Shown here one piece after another: positions 1-9,935 of a stretch of DNA of 64,000 nt (within the stretch, counting starts at the first letter, position 1; each line of letters begins with the position of its first letter). Source of the DNA: Taxillus chinensis (Eukaryota; Streptophyta; Magnoliopsida; Santalales; Loranthaceae); the NCBI GenBank assembly GCA_023512835.1, contig CM042085.1, positions 43,586,721 to 43,650,720 on the forward strand, given 5' to 3'. The notes below the pieces were generated by a model. That model worked only from the letters and a program-made list of their open reading frames with translations. It searched no databases and was not told where the DNA came from. Both the position numbers and the translations under genes were made by a program.

Positions 1-7
1 TCTAATG

Positions 8-260
8 TCTCGAATGGATTGTTAAAAACAACTAAAGTTATTAAAAGTTAAAAAGACATATGTTATACGTTATTCACATAGGGGAATGTAATTCACAGTA
101 GTAAGGTGTTACCCAAGCGGAGTCTAATCCACAATTATGACTAAGGAATAAACGAGGCTAAAACCTCTATTAGGGTGGATGAACCAAGTATATGTTTCAT
201 TTACGAATAAAAAGGTTACTACCTTAAGGTATTGTTTTGCTATTTATTTAATATTTGGTG
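8..260 (+). repeat. Satellite monomer A (reference copy)
   Basis: First monomer of the hexamer, 253 bp, opening with TCTCGAATGGATTG. It aligns best with monomer D, sharing the AAAAACAA.TAA start, a GTAGTAAGGTGTT(A/T)CCCA block, AATAAACGAGG, a GAGG..CCTC inverted motif and the GATGAACC block. Monomer boundaries are my own convention, set at the recurring (T)CGAA(T)GGAT-like anchor. Confidence 0.88.
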
Positions 261-520
261 TTTCGAAAGGATCGATCAAAAGCAAAAAGTGACGTTTATC
301 AATGGTTGAAAGAACACATTTTGGGAGGGGTTCACACAAGAGGATGTACTCCACAGTACTAAGGTGTTACCTGCACGGTCTCTAATCCATAATTATTAAT
401 AATGCATAAACAAGGTTAAAACCATTGTTAAAATGGATGAACCTCGTATTTGTTTCAATTGCAAATGAAAGGGCTAGTAAGTTTAGGTTTGGATTGGTTA
501 TTCATCGATTTCGACTCTTT
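261..520 (+). repeat. Satellite monomer B (reference copy)
   Basis: Second monomer, 260 bp, opening TTTCGAAAGGATCG. It pairs with monomer E: both are 260 bp and share GATGAACC, AAATGAAA.GGCTA.TAA, CTTTAGGTTTG or GTTTAGGTTTG, and GATTTCGAC near the end. R1-1 and R1-2 both inserted into copies of monomer B. Confidence 0.88.
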
Positions 521-775
521 AAATCGATGAATCAAAGGTCGTAGAGAGTAATTTTCATGAAAGATTAAGAGGATACAAGTCGTACGTTATTCGCCAGGGT
601 GATGTACTCTACGGAGGTGTGGCATTTCCTACACCGAGTCTGCTCCACTAGTAGTAGTAAGGAATACAAGAGGTCACGACCTCCGTCAAAATAGATAAAT
701 TCGTTATTTATTTCAATTACAAATAGAAGGCTAGTATCTTCGGACTAGGGTTGGCAATTTAATTAATTTCCAAAA
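521..775 (+). repeat. Satellite monomer C (reference copy)
   Basis: Third monomer, 255 bp, starting near AAATCGATGAATC. It pairs with monomer F through AAGGAATACAAGAGGT, a perfect GAGGTC-AC-GACCTC dyad, TCAATTACAAATA.AAGGCTAGT and TAATTAATTTC. The solo R1 LTR inserted into a C copy. Confidence 0.88.
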
Positions 776-1027
776 TATCGAATCGATCGATTGAAAAACA
801 AGTAATGATCGTTAAAGGTGAAACAAACACATATTGTACATGGTTCACACAATGGCACATAATCCACGGTAGTGAGGTGTTTCCCACGCAAAGTGTAATC
901 CGCTATTTTGACTAAATAATAAACGAGGTATAAACCTCTATAGGAAACGATGAACCGTTATGTGTCGGTTTCAAATAAAAAGCTAGCATCCTGAAGTTAG
1001 GGTACGCTACTTAGTTAATTTTTAGTG
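776..1027 (+). repeat. Satellite monomer D (reference copy)
   Basis: Fourth monomer, 252 bp. It begins TATCGAATCG and contains the 12-bp perfect palindrome AATCGATCGATT and the dyad GAGGT-ATAA-ACCTC. It is the triplet partner of monomer A. Confidence 0.88.
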
Positions 1028-1287
1028 TCTCGAATGGATCAATCAAAAACAAAAAGTAATGTTCGCTAAAGGTTAAAAGGACACATGTTGTACGTAGTTC
1101 ACACAATGAGACGTACTCCACGGAGGTAAGGTAATATTACCCACACCAAGTCCAATCCACTATTATCAATAATGAATAAACGACGTGAAAACCTCTATTC
1201 GAGGGGTTGAACCCAAGATTTGATTGAACTACAAATGAAAAGGCTAATAACTTTAGGTTTGAGTTGATTATTTAGTTGATTTCGACA
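1028..1287 (+). repeat. Satellite monomer E (reference copy)
   Basis: Fifth monomer, 260 bp, opening TCTCGAATGGATCAATC. It is the triplet partner of monomer B. The shared stretch GGCTAGTAACTTTAGGTTTG is the site of the B/E exchange seen at 53610. Confidence 0.88.
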
Positions 1288-1543
1288 CGCCGAATGGATG
1301 AATCGAACAACGAATGAAATTTTCCCGAAAGATTCAAAGGAAACAAGTTGTACGTGGTTCGCCCAATGTGACAACCCTTTGGAGGTGACCTATTTTATAC
1401 AATGAGTCTATTATATCATAGCAATAAGGAATACAAGAGGTTACAACCTCCACGAAATTGTATAAATCCAAGTTTTGTATCAATTACAAATAAAAAGGCT
1501 AGTGTCTTCACGTTAGGCTTGGCTATCTAATTAATTTCTAACG
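1288..1543 (+). repeat. Satellite monomer F (reference copy)
   Basis: Sixth monomer, 256 bp, opening CGCCGAATGGATG. It is the triplet partner of monomer C and carries the perfect dyad GAGGTT-AC-AACCTC. R2 inserted into an F copy. Confidence 0.88.
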
Positions 1544-3079
1544 TCTCGAATGGATTGTTAAAAACAACTAAAGTTATTAAAAGTTAAAAAGACATATGTT
1601 ATACGTTATTCACATAGGGGAACGTAATTCACAGTAGTAAGGTGTTACCCAAGTGGAGTCTAATCCACAATTATGACTAAGGAATAAACGAGGCTAAAAC
1701 CTCTATTAGGGTGGATGAACCTAGTATATGTTTCATTTACAAATAAAAAGGTTACTACCTTAAGGTATTGTTTTGCTATTTATTTAATATTTGGTGTTTC
1801 GAAAGGATCGATCAAAAGCAAAAAGTGACATTTATTAATGGTTGAAAGAACACATTTTGGGAGGGGTTCACACAAGAGGATGTACTCCACAAGACTAAGG
1901 TGTTACCTGCACGGTCTCTAATCCATAATTGTTAATAATGGATAAACAAGGTTAAAACCATTGTTAAAATGGATGAGCCTCGTATTTGTTTCAATTGCAA
2001 ATGAAAGGGCTAGTAAGTTTAGGTTTGGATTGGTTATTGGTCGATTTCGACTCTTTAAATCGATGAATCAAAGGCCGTAGAGAGTAATTTTCATGAAAGA
2101 TTAAGAGGATACAAGTCGTACGTTATTCGCCAGGGTGATGTACTCTACGGAGGTGTGGCATTTCCTACACCGAGTCTGCTCCACTAGTAGTAGTAAGGAA
2201 TACAAGAGGTCACGACCTCCGTCAAAATAGATAAATTCGTTATTTATTTCAATTACAAATAGAAGGCTAGTATCTTCGGACTAGGGTTGGCAATTTAATT
2301 AATTTCCAAAATATCGAATCGATCGATTGAAAAACAAGTAATGATCGTTAAAGGTGAAACAAACACATATTGTACATGGTTCACACAATGGCACATAATC
2401 CACAGTAGTGAGGTGTTTCCCACGCAAAGTGTAATCCACTATTTTGACTAATGAATAAACGAGGTATAAACCTCTATAGGAAACGATGAACCGTTATGTG
2501 TCAGTTTCAAATAAAAAGCTAGCATCCTGAAGTTAGGGTACGCTACTTAGTTAATTTTTAGTGTCTCGAATGGATCAATCAAAAACAAAAAGTAATGTTC
2601 GCTAAGGGTTAAAAGGACACATGTTGTACGTAGTTCACACAATGAGACGTACTCCACAGAGGTAAGGTATTATTACCCACACCAAGTCCAATCCACTATT
2701 ATCAATAATGAATAAACGATGTGAAAACCTCTATTCGAGGGGATGAACCCAAGATTTGATTGAACTACAAATGAAAAGGCTAATAACTTTAGGTTTGAGT
2801 TGATTATTTAGTTGATTTCGACACGCCGAATGGATGAATCGAACAACGAATGAAATTTTTCCCGAAAGATTCGAAGGAAACAAGTTGTACGTGGTTCGCC
2901 CAATGTGACAACCCTTTGGAGGTGACCTATTTTATACATCGAGTCTATTATATCGTAGCAATAAGGAATACAAGAGGTTACAACCTCCACGAAATTGTAT
3001 AAATCCAAGTTTTGTCTCAATTACAAATAAAAAGGCTAGTGTCTTCACGTTAGGCTTGGGTATCTAATTAATTTCTAAC
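1544..3079 (+). repeat. Second complete HOR unit (A-F)
   Basis: A complete six-monomer unit almost identical to 8-1543. Differences are scattered single bases and 1-3 base changes, many at short CAG/CGG/CCG-type positions. Confidence 0.93.
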
Positions 3080-3377
3080 GTCTCGAATGGATTGTTAAAA
3101 ACAACTAAAGTTATTAAAAGTTAAAAAGACATATGTTATACGTTATTCACATAGGGGAACGTAATTCACGGTAGTAAGGTGTTACCTAAGTGGAGTCTAA
3201 TCCACAATTATGACTAAGGAATAAACAAGGCTAAAACCTCTATTAGGGTGGATGAACCTAGTATATGTTTCATTTACAAATAAAAAGGTAACTACCTTAA
3301 TGTATTGTTTTGCTATTTATTTAATATTTGGTGTTTCGAAAGGATCGATCAAAAGCAAAAAGTGACGTTTATTAATG

Positions 3378-3382
3378 GTTGA
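3378..3382. repeat. Target-site duplication of R1-1, left copy (GTTGA)
   Basis: GTTGA here is repeated at 9936-9940. An uninterrupted monomer B reads AATGGTTGAAAGAAC, so only one copy was present before insertion. Confidence 0.95.
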
Positions 3383-3600
3383 TGATAACGTGCATTTTAT
3401 GCCGTCATTCTAGTGTTTATTTAGGATATTTAAGAGCATGATTAGAGCCTTATTGCCTCATATATCATATATATTTGCTCTAACCCCTAGGAAGATGCTA
3501 GTTGCAAATACATGTGCTTTTAAGCTGTTTTGGCAGATTTTGGACCTCACTTTTGACATAGTAGATGGCCTCAAACAATTGGCGTGCAAGAACAAACGTT

Positions 3601-3800
3601 TCTTAGAATGATGTCATCTACCTACCACAGAAATTTCAGAGCATTTGGAGCTGAACGTGAATTCACCCATTTCACGTGCAAGCCTATTTTTGCCTCTCAG
3701 GCCTCTACAGGATGCAAGGAAGCTTGGGAAGAAGTTTGAGCTGATTTGGAGGTGCACGTGAATTCACCATATCACGTGCAAATTGGCGTGCAGAGATATT
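3601..3800 (+). promoter_or_regulatory. R1 U3 module with three G-boxes
   Basis: CACGTG occurs at 3673-3678, 3755-3760 and 3773-3778. The stretch is colinear with the R2 U3 at about 12685-12900: shared blocks include TTAGAATGATGTC, CTACC or CTACCA, GATGCAAGGA, AAGTTTGA, GCACGTGAATT and a 20-bp identical run at 3772-3791. G-boxes are known plant bZIP/bHLH sites; use of these copies is inferred. Confidence 0.72.
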
Positions 3801-3900
3801 TTTGGACCGATCCTATCGTTTTTCCATGCTGATCATTTGTTCCTGAAGGCCCAAGTCCAAATTGTGGATGGAAGATAGAGTTTTTAATGTTTCGAGTGTT

Positions 3901-3930
3901 ACTTATCAAAACTACGCCGTTTTGATAAGT
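3901..3930. promoter_or_regulatory. ACGY-core inverted repeat in R1 U3
   Basis: Perfect 12-bp arms ACTTATCAAAAC and GTTTTGATAAGT flank a 6-bp core TACGCC. It lies about 35 bp upstream of the TATA box. The inner 8-bp arms (ATCAAAAC/GTTTTGAT) are the same as in the duplicated motif of the R2 LTR. Confidence 0.8.
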
Positions 3931-3963
3931 GGGCTAGGTTACACACCTCAAAGCCCATCCAAA

Positions 3964-3974
3964 CTCTATAAATA
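3964..3974 (+). promoter_or_regulatory. TATA box of R1-1 5' LTR
   Basis: CTCTATAAATA sits just downstream of the inverted repeat and upstream of GC-richer sequence likely to be transcribed. The same box is present in the other R1 LTRs. The transcription start was not determined. Confidence 0.7.
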
Positions 3975-4890
3975 CAAGCCTCCACGCCTCGCTAGCCAGG
4001 CCTAACCCCCCCTACACGTTTTAGAGAGAGAGAGAGGCTCTACGACTTGGAGGTGCTCCTTGACCTAGGAGAGCGGCCCGTCGCAGCACCGGCCGTCGCG
4101 GATTTTGGAGCCTGGATTTGAAGCTTTGCTGTGCGCGTGATCAAGAAGAAGATGTTTAGCTTTTTCTGCTATGGTTTTGCTTGTAATCATGCGTGAGTAG
4201 TCTTTTAATCTAGGGGGAGCAATGTAGCCCCCTTGTTGTTTCTTTGTGTTTATGAATATTTGGGTTTGATGATTGAGTTTTGCATGTTTTATGAATCTGT
4301 TCTTAATTCTATCTTTGGATGTACACCTTGGTATTCTTAGCCCTAGTCCGGGGCGGATTGAGATTCATAACTTATTTGTAATTGGTGTGATCATTATCCT
4401 TTTGCAAGTATGATTTATTGGCTTTGCATGTTTGTGTGTTTTGATGACCATTCCTGGCATACAACTCTTAAAAGGACCTCAATGACCATTTGTTGTCCTT
4501 GGCTTATGTTTAGCATGTTTTCAATCGGACAACCCTAATATCATGAACCAGGTAGAGATAACATAGGGAGGTGAAATTGTGACCCTAGATGCTTTTAATC
4601 CTTGAAACTTAATCCTAAAATCAGTTTACTTTCTTTGATTATTCAGAAAACCAAATAAAAATTAGATCTTTAGTTTAAAAAAGAAAACTTTTTGCCAAGA
4701 CATTTTATAGAACAAGAGTAATTGGGTGATTTGATTTGAGAACTAGAGAACTAGGTTAATCCCTGTGGGTTCGACCCCTTTCTTTGTCGCTATTCTTTTA
4801 GTGCAAACTTAGGGAATTTATTATTTTGAAGAGAGATTTAACGACATTAGCTAGCTCTTTTAGAGAGGTTAAAAATCTTGTCTGTCAAAT

Positions 4891-4908
4891 TGGCGCCGTT
4901 GCCGGGGA
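4891..4908 (+). other. R1-1 primer binding site (tRNA-Asp)
   Basis: TGGCGCCGTTGCCGGGGA begins 3 bases after the LTR end and is complementary over 18 bases to the 3' end of plant tRNA-Asp (including CCA) as I recall it. Confidence 0.88.
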
Positions 4909-5147
4909 TTCAACGGTTAACTAGTTTTTAAAATCAACATTGAGTGAAATTGTTTAAATTCTGATCTTGGTGTTTTATTTTGTCTTTTATTTTGTGTTCT
5001 TTATTTGTTTATTTTGCATTGTTTGGAGCTGCTGGGTGTGTTCTTGTTGTTTTACAGGAACATACACCATGTGTTTGAGGTATTGCTAGTTGTGTATGCG
5101 AGGAGGGGAACTAGTGTCCTTTAATCCAAAACCTGAACAGCACTCCA
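4909..5147 (+). other. R1-1 untranslated leader
   Basis: T-rich leader between primer site and CDS. I see no conserved element apart from similarity to the same region of R1-2 and R1-3. Confidence 0.5.
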
Positions 5148-6580
5148 ATGGACAGAAAGTTTGGAGATGAGGAGGAGCTAACCATGGAAGAATGTTTGGA
5201 AAGGATGATCCAAGGCAACAAATATTTGTGGGAAAACCAAGGGAGAGATGAGGAGAATTCAATGATGGCGAGACCAAAATGTTTATGTTCCAGGCCATGC
5301 AGCGAGATCAATTTTCATATAGTGCTTGGGATTGCACCGTCTATGATCCTCCCAAAAGCAGTTATTCATACCAGGAGCCTCCTTGTTATGGTGGGAGTAT
5401 TAATGGAGATGGTAGAGAAGTATGGCCAACTTACACCCAACCTGAGGGTGACTACTATCCACAAGAGCCACCACCTGAGGAGTTTAATGGTTTCTTCAAT
5501 GGATATTCGAGAATAGATGGGTTGGGCAATATCAAGATGAAGCTTACTATGAAGCCCCACTCTATGGCAATTATTGTCCATATCAACAACAAGAGTGGCA
5601 GCCCCAAGTTGAAGATGAAGAAACCAAAAGAGAGAATTTGAATGAAAGGCTAGGAAGTTTGGAGACTACCATAAAAAATGTAGAGCAAATATTGATGAGT
5701 ATGGTTCAAAATGCGAGATAACGGAGTCTCATCTAACTCCTTTCTTGGTGACACAGAGATAGAGACCGAAGAGAATTGCAAAGACATCACTCCAACTTCC
5801 ATGTATCAATCTTTGACATCCGCCTCACAAGAATGGGAGTTTTCTGCTAATAATGATTCGAAGATGAAGCTCGCATTCTAGCTGGTCAAACCATTAATGA
5901 TGCTATAGACCAAGAAGTGGATACAAGGACAATGGTTCATTATGATGAGGTTGTCCCTCCACCACAATTTAATAGCCCATGTGATGTATCCACTTCGACT
6001 CTTCCCATGGTTGGAGCTTATGAGGACAATTTTTCCATCCAAGAAGAAGAGGAAGACTTGAATTGTTCTGGGGTGTTAGAAGAACATGAGAAACCAATAA
6101 ATGACAACCCAAGGATGCAGCAACAAATCTTGGATGATGATGCTTATAATTCTCATATCTGAAGGCACATCAAACCAAGGTACTCTTTATGAAGACAAGC
6201 TACATGAGCCCACCCCTACTATGTTTGCTTTGGAATCATCTTCCCTTATACAAGAGAAGGAAGTGCTTGACAAGGGAGGTAACCATGCGTGCATCATGAC
6301 TACTCCAATTGTGGAGTATGTTGAATTTGTGTTACCATCTCGATGGAATGAGAGGAAGGAGAACCATAAGTTTGTGGAGGTGTCTCCCTATCAACAATTG
6401 AATCAGGAGTTAAGTGGCTCCCACGCGGTTCATTCATCCGATTGCTATGGTCTACGAGAGGCCGAGGTTTACAATGCAAGGATGAAAGCCTTTCATACAT
6501 TGGTTGAGTTTAGTATGACAAGGTCTAGCTACGAGACCTTAAATAAAGCGCTTGTTGGGAGGCAACCCAATGTTTATTGA
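5148..6580 (+). pseudogene. R1-1 CDS remnant: Gag-like protein of unknown function
   Basis: Broken reading frame of about 475 codons, best seen by comparison with R1-2 and R1-3. It starts MDRKFGDEEELTMEECLERM, moves into a Tyr/Pro/Gln-rich stretch (YYPQEPPPEEFNGFFNGY), then a charged helical stretch that in R1-3 reads NLNERIGRLETTIKNMEQLL and looks like a coiled coil. An acidic region (IQEEEEDLNC) follows, and it ends with ALVGRQPNVY. Pieces lie in different frames (5148-5516, 5279-5641, 5917-6162, 6101-6580). No CCHC knuckle or enzyme motif is visible. The Gln-rich plus coiled-coil layout recalls the C-terminal part of Gag in Athila/Tat-type elements, but that is a guess. The start is uncertain. 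Confidence 0.6.
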
Positions 6581-6632
6581 TATGTTTTATTTTATGTTAT
6601 TTTCTTTTATTTATTTTATCCAATAAATTTGT

Positions 6633-6902
6633 TTGCCAGCTAACCATTGTGCAGGAGACTTTGCTTCTTTCTTAACTAACCATTTGCGGGATGAGCAAAT
6701 TATTGGGTCAATTCAGTTGTGGGATCTTTGCTTGCTACTACATGATGGCTATTCTGCAAGGGAAGGAAACTTGGGAAGTGCGCGGCGAGACGTCGGTCGA
6801 CTTTGTGGCTCAGGTGCGACGAATGGTGGCCAATGTCATCTACTATTACAGTGTGCCAAACCAGGGGTAAGTGTTTTTCCTACTCCCTATTTTATGCCAT
6901 GA
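6633..6902 (+). pseudogene. R1-1 short conserved stretch, possible coding remnant
   Basis: The same DNA recurs in R1-2 (37.5-37.75 kb) and R1-3 (33.1-33.37 kb). Two overlapping frames can be read: one with LWDLCLLLHDGYS, another (6691-6870, 59 codons) with GETSVDFVAQVRRMVANV. Neither frame stays open in all three copies. It ends with GGGGTAAGTG, which resembles a splice donor. It may be remnant coding sequence or structured leader; I do not recognise the product. Confidence 0.3.
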
Positions 6903-6913
6903 GGACATAGCAT
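6894..6913 (+). other. Internal AGGA-loop hairpin of R1-1
   Basis: ATGCCATG-AGGA-CATAGCAT forms an 8-bp stem with one C.A mismatch. It is followed by ATTTT and the purine-rich AAGTGTGGTGTATGGGG (6919-6935). The arrangement matches the hairpin and polypurine tract at the 3' end of the element. Confidence 0.6.
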
Positions 6914-6935
6914 ATTTTAAGTGTGGTGTATGGGG

Positions 6936-8395
6936 AGTGACTTGAGCCACTTGTTTGTCCTTTATATTATGTGATTGCATGTCTTGTTTTTGTTTAAGTG
7001 TTTTTGTTGTCCTTTATTTTTATTTTGGGTGATTGTTTGAGTTGTGCCTTGAATGATTTGCTTGTGGAGACATGGATATTAAGTATGCAATTTTGGCTTA
7101 AAATTTTAATTTTTATGCCACATTAGTATCATGTTGTGATAAGGGTATTAAAGTAGTTAAAATGTGCTTTGGAATTGGTTTAATCATGTCTTTATCTTTT
7201 GAATGATATCACCATGTTTTTGGAGCTGAAGTTTGAATATTAGCTGAGCATGAAATGCTATGATAGACCTAAGTAACCCTTAAAGTTGAGTGAAAAAGAA
7301 ATGAAAAATGAGAACGACTTCTTTTTTAGCCCTTGAGTGACATTTATGGGGTATGGGTAATAGTTTGATTTGCTACTCATCTTGCATTCAACATTGGTTA
7401 TTTAATGGTAGGAGTCAAGTAAGCATGTGATTACTTATTAGTGCTCGGTGTTTAGTGTGTGGAGTTAGGATGCAAGACCTCTAAGTCATTGTGGACCGTC
7501 TTTGCATTCTTTTCTTTATTTTGTGATATTATATAAAAGGCTGTGATATAGAATGTGAAAAAGCCATCACTTAACTGGAAAGTGGGATGTGAGACATCAA
7601 TGAATTTCTGTCTCTCCTTATGTAGCAAAATGGCAAGGAGTTTGCATTAGAAAAATCAGTCTTATTTGTGTTATGTGAGTAAAAAAAGGAGTGAATAATC
7701 CATCAAGGGAGAGCATAAAATGCAACCTTGTAAGGTTATTACTAAAAAAAAAAAAAAGAGAGAGAGAGAAAGATTCAGAATAAAAGCCACACTGGCTTGA
7801 TGTTTATGTGTGATTGTTTAGATTTGTAGCCACATTGGCTGAATTGTGTTTTGTTTTGAGAGTGTTGAGCTCAATTCTCTGGCTCATGTTTTGTTTATTC
7901 AGTTATTAGAATGGAGTGTGAGTTTATTGAGTTTAGACTAGAGTGTGAGTTCAAATAAAGTAGAATAGAGAGTGTGTTTTCTTTGATGAGCACAATAGGG
8001 AACTCTCATGATTGCTTGGCAAGTACTTAATCAATAGCTGATGGTGAGTGTAGAGATAGAGTTTTCCATCCATTGTTCATTGATAGGTATTGGGCTTGAG
8101 AATTATTATATTTGAGTGAGGCTGCTTATCCTTGGTAAGAACTTAAAGGGAAACTAGGTGCTATTTTATCATGGATTGCTTGCTCATATCTGAAATTTAA
8201 GTGGAGATATTGCATGGTTGTTGGACTAGGGATATGGACATGAATGAACTAAGTTATGACTCATTTTGATGCTTAAATTCCCATTTCATCATGATAGAGT
8301 TGCATGCTTAGGAAACCATGATTCTCCTTGATTGTTATTTTATTTTTCTTCCGTTTGACTGCGTGTTTATTTTATTTTTACATGCTTGTATGTTT
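6936..8395 (+). other. R1-1 3' non-coding interior
   Basis: About 1.46 kb of AT-rich DNA with no convincing frame. It holds an A-run followed by a GA run (about 7743-7771), which is a variable T/C-rich tract in R1-2 and R1-3 and is where R1-3 inserted in R1-2. Confidence 0.6.
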
Positions 8396-8413
8396 TTGCT
8401 TGAGGACAAACAA
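8396..8413 (+). other. 3' AGGA-loop hairpin of R1-1
   Basis: TTGCTTG-AGGA-CAAACAA, seven-base arms with one mismatch. R1-2 and R1-3 have the perfect version (CAAGCAA arm). It is placed 5 bases before the polypurine tract. Confidence 0.75.
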
Positions 8414-8418
8414 TGGTT

Positions 8419-8433
8419 CAAGTGTGGTGTATT
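8419..8433 (+). other. R1-1 polypurine tract region
   Basis: CAAGTGTGGTGTATT lies directly before the 3' LTR. It is purine-rich but interrupted by T. Its position is what defines it as the likely plus-strand primer. Confidence 0.6.
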
Positions 8434-9935
8434 TGATAACGTGCATTTTATGCCGTCATTCTAGTGTTTATTTAGGATGTTTAAGAGCATGATTAGAGCC
8501 TTATTGCCTCATATATCATATATATTTGCTCTAACCCCTAGGAAGATGCTAGTTGCAAATACATGTGCTTTTAAGTTGTTTTGGCAGATTTTGGACCTCA
8601 CTTTTGACATAGTAGATGGCCTCAAACAATTGGCGTGCAAGAACAAAAGTTTCTTAGAATGATGTCATCTACCTACCACAGAAATTTCAGAGCATTTGGA
8701 GCTGAACGTGAATTCACCCATTTCACGTGCAAGCCTATTTTTGCCTCTCGGGCCTCTACAGGATGCAAGGAAGCTTGGGGAGAAGTTTGAGCTGATTTGG
8801 AGGTGCACGTGAATTCACCATATCACGTGCAAATTGGCGTGCGAGAGATATTTTGGGACCGATCCTATCGTTTTTCCATGCGATCATTTGTTCCTGAAGG
8901 CCCAAGTCCAAATTGTGGATGGAAGATAGAGTTTTTAATGTTTCGAGTGTTACTTATCAAAACTACGCCGTTTTTGATAAGTGGGCTAGGTTACACACCT
9001 CAAAGCCCATCCAAACTCTATAAATACAAGCCTCCACGCTCTCTGCTAGCCAGGCCTAACCCCCTACACGTTTTGGAGAGAGAGAGAGGCTCTACGACTT
9101 GGAGGTGCTCCTTGACCTAGGAGAGCAGCCGTCGTCGCAGCGGCCGTCGCGGATTTTGGAGCCTGGATTTGAAGCTTTGATGTGCGCGTGATCAAGAAGA
9201 AGATGTTTAGCTTTTTCTGCTATGGTTTTGCTTGTAATCATGCGTGAGTAGTCTTTTAATCTAGGGGAGCAATGTAGCCCCCTTGTTGTTTCTTTGTGTT
9301 TATGAATATTTGGGTTTGATGATTGAGTTTTGCATGTTTTATGAATCTGTTCTTAATTCTATCTTTGGATGTACACCTTGGTATTCTTAGCCCTAGTCTG
9401 GGGCGGATTGAGATTCATAACTTATTTGTAATTGGTGTGATCATTATCCTTTTGCAAGTATGATTTATTGGCTTTGCATGTTTGTGTGTTTTGATGACCA
9501 TTCTGGCATACAACTCTTAAAAGGACCTCAATGACCATTTGTTGTCCTTGGCTTATGTTTAGCATGTTTTCAATCAGACAACCCTAATATCATGAACCAG
9601 TAGAGATAACATAGGGAGGTGAAATTGTGACCCTAGATGCTTTTAATCCTTGAAACTTAATCCTAAAATCAGTTTACTTTCTTTGTTTATTCAGAAAACC
9701 AAATAAAAATTAGATCTTTAGTTTAAAAAAAGAAAACTTTTTGCCAAGACATTTTATAGAACAAGAGTAATTGGGTGATTTGATTTGAGAACTAGAGAAC
9801 TAGGTTAATCCCTGTGGGTTCGACCCCTTTCTTGCTGCTATTCTTTTAGTGCAAACTTAGGGAATTTATTATTTTGAAGAGAGATTTAACGACATTAGCT
9901 AGCTCTTTTAGAGAGGTTAAAAATCTTGTCTGTCA
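8434..9935 (+). repeat. R1-1 3' LTR
   Basis: 1,502 bp, nearly identical to 3383-4887; differences are mainly small indels. The inverted repeat at 8952-8982 has one extra T. Ends in TGTCA against the GTTGA duplication. Confidence 0.95.

Larger units (their letters stand above)
1..3382. repeat. Satellite array block 1 (HOR about 1,537 bp)
   Basis: Tandem satellite with about 2.2 higher-order units. The anchor TCTCGAATGGATTG of monomer A recurs at 8, 1544 and 3080, giving periods of 1,536 and 1,536 bp, and neighbouring units are nearly identical. Each unit holds six related monomers of 252-260 bp. The block stops inside monomer B at the R1-1 insertion and continues in the same phase at 9936. 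Short reading frames here are chance products of the repeat. Genomic position (centromeric, pericentromeric or subtelomeric) cannot be told from sequence alone. Confidence 0.97.
3383..4887 (+). repeat. R1-1 5' LTR
   Basis: 1,505 bp, TG...CA ends, near-identical to 8434-9935. Order: U3 with three CACGTG boxes, a 30-bp inverted repeat, a TATA box at 3966, a short GA run near 4023, then a long AT-rich R/U5 region ending AAAAATCTTGTCTGTCA. Confidence 0.95.
3383..9935 (+). mobile_element. R1-1: non-autonomous LTR retrotransposon, tRNA-Asp primed
   Basis: A complete element of 6,553 bp with LTRs of 1,505 and 1,502 bp that start TGATAACG and end TGTCA, flanked by GTTGA duplications. The primer site after the 5' LTR matches the 3' end of plant tRNA-Asp, as is usual in the Athila/Tat branch of Ty3/gypsy. 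The 3.5-kb interior has one broken CDS with no visible zinc knuckle, protease, reverse transcriptase, RNase H or integrase motif, so the element must have been moved by enzymes supplied in trans. The LTRs look very similar, implying a fairly recent insertion. Athila/Tat affiliation is inferred from the primer site and 3'-end style only. Confidence 0.93.

Noticed and set aside
1240..1262. CTTTAGGTTTG resembling plant telomere repeat TTTAGGG
   Set aside because: Only one TTTAGG per monomer, no tandem TTTAGGG run.
1..3382. CRISPR-like regular spacing
   Set aside because: Units are contiguous diverged monomers, not short repeats with unique spacers, and the context is plant.
4891..4908. tRNA gene fragment
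   Set aside because: The match to tRNA-Asp is limited to the 18-base primer site in antisense; no tRNA body is present.
8477..9120. Short frames inside the R1 LTRs (such as 8477-8662 and 8797-9120, and minus-strand equivalents)
   Set aside because: Present in every R1 LTR without start context or conservation of frame; they overlap the promoter region.
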